A stretch of 29,740 nucleotides of DNA from an uncultured Collinsella sp. (GTDB taxonomy: Bacteria > Actinomycetota > Coriobacteriia > Coriobacteriales > Coriobacteriaceae): positions 1 through 29,740 of the forward strand of contig CATYZK010000023.1 of assembly GCA_958415665.1 (NCBI GenBank), in the 5' to 3' direction. How positions within the stretch are numbered: the first letter of the stretch is position 1; each line of letters begins with the position of its first letter. Of the stretch, positions 23,967 to 29,740 are shown in pieces. Under the pieces are notes generated by a model. The model saw nothing but the letters and a program-made list of their open reading frames with translations, was not told the origin of the DNA and searched no databases. Both the position numbers and the translations under genes were made by a program.

Positions 23967-25055
23967 ATGGCACATGTCGATGACCAGCGTGTGGCGCGCG
24001 TGCTCGATGCGCTCGAGGCTCAGCACCCCGGCGCGCAGCTGCTCGTAAACGACCCGTGGTCGATATACTATCTGACCGGCTTTTATGCCGATATGTTCGA
24101 ACGTTTTTGCGGTGTGCTGCTCGCGCGCGATTGCGAGCCCGTGATCTTGGTCAACGCGCTGCATCAGCTGCCCGAGTATGACAACGCCCGCGTTGCCTAC
24201 CACACCGATACCGATGTCGTGGCCGACGCCATCGCGAGTGAGATCGACCCGACCAAACCACTCGGTATCGACACCGTCATGCGCTCTGGCTTTTTGATGC
24301 CGCTCATGGAGCGCCATGCTGCAAGCGAGTTTTTCCTGGGTGACTTTGCCGTCACCGCCGCGCGCACCTACAAGGATGCCGCCGAGCAGGAGCTCATGCG
24401 CGTGTCCTCGGCCGCCAACGACGCCGTGATGGCCGATGCCATCAAACTCGTCCACGAGGGCGTGACGGAGCGCGAAATTACCGACCAGATGCTCGGTCTG
24501 TACCGCAAGCACGGCTGCGAGGGCTTCAGCTTTCCTCCCATCGTGAGCTTTGGCGCCAACGCCGGCGACCCGCACCACGAGCCCGACGACACCGTACTCA
24601 AGCGCGGCGACGTGGTGCTGTTCGACATTGGCGGACGCCGCTGCAACTACTGCTCGGACATGACGCGCACATTCTTTTGGGGCGAGCCGGACGAGGAGAC
24701 GACACGCATCTACGATATCGTGCGCCTCGCCAACGAGGCCGCCGAGGCGCTCATCGCCCCGGGCGTGCGCATGTGCGACCTGGACCGTGCCGCACGCGAC
24801 GTGATTGAGGACGCGGGCTACGGCGAATACTTTACGCATCGCCTGGGACACTCGATCGGCCTGCAGGACCACGAGCCAGGCGACGTCTCGCTCGTCAACG
24901 AGCAGGTCGTGGAGCCGGGCATGACGTTCTCCATCGAACCGGGCATCTACCTCCCCAGCCGCACCGGTGTCCGCATCGAGGACCTGGCCCTGGTGACCGA
25001 GAACGGCGTCGAGATTCTCAACGCCTACCCCCACGATCCGGTCCGCCTAGACTAG
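23967..25055 (+). CDS. M24 family Xaa-Pro peptidase
   Basis: A 362-residue protein, taking ATG at 23967 with AAAGGA seven bases upstream. The N-terminal creatinase-type domain (residues 1-125) contains WSIYYLTGFYADMFERF. The C-terminal pita-bread catalytic domain shows all five metal ligands of the family: D220 (FDIGG), D231 (SDMTRT), H295 (LGHSIGL), E324 (SIEPG) and E338 (RIEDL). It therefore should be an active dinuclear-metal aminopeptidase P or prolidase that cleaves the bond next to proline in cytoplasmic peptides. Length and domain order are normal. It is monocistronic, with structured repeats on both sides and a hairpin right after the stop. The distinction between PepP and PepQ activity cannot be made from sequence alone. 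Confidence 0.93.
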   Translation: MAHVDDQRVARVLDALEAQHPGAQLLVNDPWSIYYLTGFYADMFERFCGVLLARDCEPVILVNALHQLPEYDNARVAYHTDTDVVADAIASEIDPTKPLGIDTVMRSGFLMPLMERHAASEFFLGDFAVTAARTYKDAAEQELMRVSSAANDAVMADAIKLVHEGVTEREITDQMLGLYRKHGCEGFSFPPIVSFGANAGDPHHEPDDTVLKRGDVVLFDIGGRRCNYCSDMTRTFFWGEPDEETTRIYDIVRLANEAAEALIAPGVRMCDLDRAARDVIEDAGYGEYFTHRLGHSIGLQDHEPGDVSLVNEQVVEPGMTFSIEPGIYLPSRTGVRIEDLALVTENGVEILNAYPHDPVRLD

Positions 25056-25058
25056 GCA

Positions 25059-25089
25059 ATGCGGCAAAGGGGCTGTCCCTTTGCCGCAT
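25059..25089 (+). terminator. Terminator-like hairpin after the M24 peptidase gene
   Basis: Perfect 13-bp stem ATGCGGCAAAGGG / CCCTTTGCCGCAT with loop GCTGT, starting 4 bases after the stop codon. There is no T-run after it, so termination strength is uncertain. Confidence 0.65.
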
Positions 25090-25104
25090 CCTGCCAACGA
25101 TTCA

Positions 25105-25261
25105 CCACGAAAGCGGGCTATCTACTACGTTTAACCCGCATAGGTCGACCATGCGGGTCTTTTTAAAAATCAGCAAGCCGTCTACCTGCGATTTTGATTT
25201 CACGATTTTCCGTGTGGTCGAGAGTAGTCGCCAAAACGTAGTAGATAAGCCCATTTCGTGG
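25105..25261. repeat. Intergenic repeat family 2, copy 2 (variable arms, conserved core)
   Basis: 28-bp terminal inverted repeats (25105-25132 and 25234-25261, 24 of 28 paired). The interior contains AAGCCGTCTACCTGCG (25175-25190) plus the T-rich stretch ending in GGTC. The arms are unrelated to those of the copy at 23646-23805. Confidence 0.8.
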
Positions 25262-25286
25262 CAAGCAAGTCAACTCGAGGAGCAGG

Positions 25287-25320
25287 GTAGTCAAAAAAAG
25301 CCCCGTCCCAAATTGACTAC
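25287..25320. repeat. Intergenic repeat family 3, copy 3
   Basis: GTAGTCAA and TTGACTAC form an 8-bp stem around AAAAAGCCCCGTCCCAAA, followed by TTTT. It may act as a + strand terminator. Confidence 0.65.
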
Positions 25321-25325
25321 TTTTA

Positions 25326-25392
25326 AGTTGCGGTGATATACGGACTGTTTGAGGCTTCTGGCTTGTAAAACAGTCCGTATTTCACCGCAACT
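25326..25392. repeat. Intergenic repeat family 1, copy 2 (long hairpin)
   Basis: 25-bp inverted repeat with one mismatch (25326-25350 and 25368-25392), outer sequence AGTTGCGGTGATATA. It lies 14 bases from the folC stop between convergent genes, so it may double as a terminator. Confidence 0.78.
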
Positions 25393-25406
25393 GATGAGGG
25401 GATGGG

Positions 25407-26750
25407 CTAACGGAGCAGCCCCGCTACTTCGCCGGCTAGGGTGATGGTGCCGGCTGCTACGAAGGACTCGCCCGCGGTATCGAAGGCAGCGAGGGCCTCG
25501 GACACGCTCGGGTATACGCCCGCGATCTTATCGGCATCAACGAGGGCAGCGAGCTCCTCCGCCGGCAGGGCGCGATCGGAATCGGTCTGGGTCACGACCA
25601 CGCGGGGGAACGCCGGAACCAGAACGTCAACGATACCCGCCACGTCCTTATCGGCCAGTGCGGCACACAGCAGCGTGGGGCGATTCTCCACGCACGGATC
25701 GATCTCGTCCAGCGCGCTCACAAAGTTCTCGCAGCTCTGAGGGTTATGGCAGGCATCGATCAGCTTGAGCGGATCGGTTCCCAGCACATCAAAGCGACCA
25801 GGCGTGGGACAGCCCATAAGCGACGCATCGAGCTTGTCATGATCGAGCTCGCGACCCAGATACCCCTCGCACAGCATGATCGCACACGCGGCATTTTGCG
25901 GCTGATACGCCGGCTTGACCATGCTCGACGTGTAGATCGCACGCGGCGTGGTACAGCTAAACTCCACCGTATCGCCCACGTGAGCCGGCACCTTGGTCGT
26001 AGCGTGGCTCACCACCAGCGGCACGATGCCACACTCGCGGCAGCGGGCGTCCATCACGTGCTGAACGCTCGGCTCATGCGTGCCCTCGCCCAGAACAACC
26101 AGGCGTCCGGGCTTGATGACCGCGGCCTTCTCCCCCGCAATGGCCTCGAGCGTATCGCCCAGGATGCGCGTATGGTCGAGCCCAATGCCCGTAATGGCAA
26201 CGGCCACGGGATCGGTCGCACTCGTGGCATCCCAACGCCCGCCCATGCCAACCTCAAGCACGGCAACATCCACCGCAGCCTCGGCAAACACCACGAGCGC
26301 TGCAGCCGTGAGCAGATCAAACGGCGTAATGGAATACGTGCACTCCCCCGCCGCCACACGACGGGCATTCACGCGACGCCCCGCCTCAACGGCAGCAGAA
26401 ACGCCACGGGCAAACGCCTCGTCACTCACAACGCGCCCATCGACCTCCATGCGCTCGGGATAGCGCACGAGCTGCGGCGACGTATACAGCGCGGTCTTAA
26501 GCCCCTCGCCACGAAGAATGGCGGCCGAGAAACGCGTAGTCGAAGTCTTGCCATTGGTACCGGCAACCTGAATGCAATCAAAATACTCATCCGGACGCCC
26601 CAGCTCATCGAGCATATCGACAACCGTCTCGAGCAACGGCCCAGCATCCCCAGAAATCCGCCCCGTATCAGCAGCCAGCCCAACAGCCTCACCAAACGAA
26701 AGCAACTCAAACTCAAAAGGAACCGAATACAAGCCAGAACGCTTAGGCAT
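25407..26750 (-). CDS. folC: Folylpolyglutamate synthase / dihydrofolate synthase
   Basis: A 447-residue Mur-ligase-type enzyme that adds glutamate to dihydropteroate or to tetrahydrofolate using ATP. Seen are the P-loop VAGTNGKTSTTRF (residues 62-74), TSPQLVRYPERMEVDG (the folate loop), VLEVGMGGRWDATSATDP, GLDHTRILGDTLEAIAGEKAAV and, in the C-terminal domain, IDACHNPQSCENF. ATG at 26750 is chosen because GGAG lies 9 bases upstream and MPKRSGLYS leads into conserved sequence. The frame stays open 64 residues further, but that stretch runs into the long hairpin and looks non-coding. It lies 281 bases downstream of valS in the same direction, a common pairing in Gram-positive bacteria. Confidence 0.94.
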   Translation of the reverse strand: MPKRSGLYSVPFEFELLSFGEAVGLAADTGRISGDAGPLLETVVDMLDELGRPDEYFDCIQVAGTNGKTSTTRFSAAILRGEGLKTALYTSPQLVRYPERMEVDGRVVSDEAFARGVSAAVEAGRRVNARRVAAGECTYSITPFDLLTAAALVVFAEAAVDVAVLEVGMGGRWDATSATDPVAVAITGIGLDHTRILGDTLEAIAGEKAAVIKPGRLVVLGEGTHEPSVQHVMDARCRECGIVPLVVSHATTKVPAHVGDTVEFSCTTPRAIYTSSMVKPAYQPQNAACAIMLCEGYLGRELDHDKLDASLMGCPTPGRFDVLGTDPLKLIDACHNPQSCENFVSALDEIDPCVENRPTLLCAALADKDVAGIVDVLVPAFPRVVVTQTDSDRALPAEELAALVDADKIAGVYPSVSEALAAFDTAGESFVAAGTITLAGEVAGLLR

Positions 26751-26911
26751 ATCCAAAGTCTCCAATAACAGAAAAAGAGGCCCATCAAAAACAACGAGCC
26801 CCTCCCATTCAAAAATATCAGCCAAACACCGCTTTGCAGCGAGATCAAGGCCACAACCAAGTGGCCCTACCACGCCAGATGTAAACAGCCACGTGACCGC
26901 ACTAGGAGCGG

Positions 26912-27012
26912 CCCGACGCTTTGCTCGCCGCAAGTTCCGCACGCAAAGGACAGCACTTAATGTGCTGTCCGTCTTGCGCAGGACTGTCCGCAGCGGAGAG
27001 CAAAGCGTCGGG
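26912..27012 (-). other. Long compound hairpin between valS and folC
   Basis: Outer perfect 15-bp stem CCCGACGCTTTGCTC (26912-26926) / GAGCAAAGCGTCGGG (26998-27012). Inside is a second perfect stem GGACAGCAC-TTAAT-GTGCTGTCC (26948-26970). No T-tract follows. It starts 19 bases beyond the valS stop, so it may terminate or stabilise the valS transcript, or be an interspersed repeat. 26751-26911 shows no other feature. Confidence 0.7.
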
Positions 27013-27031
27013 ACGCGCCCCTCAGTGCAAT

Positions 27032-29728
<2,697 letters not shown>

Positions 29729-29740
29729 ATATCTCTCCCT

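Noticed and set aside
23949..25034. - strand open frame of 361 codons opposite the M24 gene
   Set aside because: Antisense shadow; the + strand gene has all five metal ligands and a ribosome-binding site.
26751..26942. 64-residue N-terminal extension of folC
   Set aside because: It has no conserved sequence, overlaps the long hairpin and lacks a better ribosome-binding site. ATG at 26750 fits the family start.

Overview
The window looks like chromosomal DNA from an anaerobic, high-G+C actinobacterium of the Coriobacteriia, most likely a Collinsella-like gut organism. This is an inference from gene content, gene order, codon use and intergenic repeat types; no 16S or database search was possible. 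Housekeeping genes (thrS, folC, valS) sit beside two accessory regions.

Layout. (1) 1-841: the C-terminal end of a + strand protein built from tandem ricin-type lectin modules. (2) 932-13143: a - strand surface-polysaccharide operon. In transcription order it holds a NusG-like antiterminator, a priming sugar-phosphate transferase, two GT4 enzymes, a Caps_synth/GT32-type transferase, a third GT4, a Wzy-type polymerase, a hexapeptide acyltransferase, two GT2 enzymes, a Wzx flippase and a decayed core-2/I-branching glycosyltransferase. Genes abut or overlap by a few bases. The promoter-proximal genes are G+C rich and the distal genes visibly A+T richer. (3) 13144-13469: the operon control region. 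It has a TATAAT promoter between two perfect 15-bp inverted repeats, a leader hairpin, and tandem thrS terminators. (4) 13470-15878: thrS and a small zinc-ribbon membrane protein. (5) 15978-20060: an array of 57-bp palindromic units, then a small remnant island (truncated integrase, uncharacterised protein, RhuM, two divergent XRE regulators, a truncated ORF) that ends at another copy of the same palindrome. (6) 20239-23480: a three-gene operon resembling the anaerobic glycerol-3-phosphate oxidase set (GlpA-like, FAD/NAD oxidoreductase, DUF1667). (7) 23967-25055: an M24 Xaa-Pro peptidase, flanked on both sides by the same three families of structured intergenic repeats. (8) 25407-29728: folC and valS on the - strand, with a long hairpin between them.

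How it works together. The polysaccharide genes form one Wzx/Wzy-type assembly line. A priming transferase loads the lipid carrier, cytoplasmic glycosyltransferases extend the unit, the acyltransferase decorates it, Wzx flips it and Wzy polymerises it. The NusG paralogue encoded first probably lets RNA polymerase read the roughly 12-kb operon. The inverted repeats around its promoter suggest either an invertible (phase-variable) promoter or a two-operator switch. This is the most interesting hypothesis in the window.
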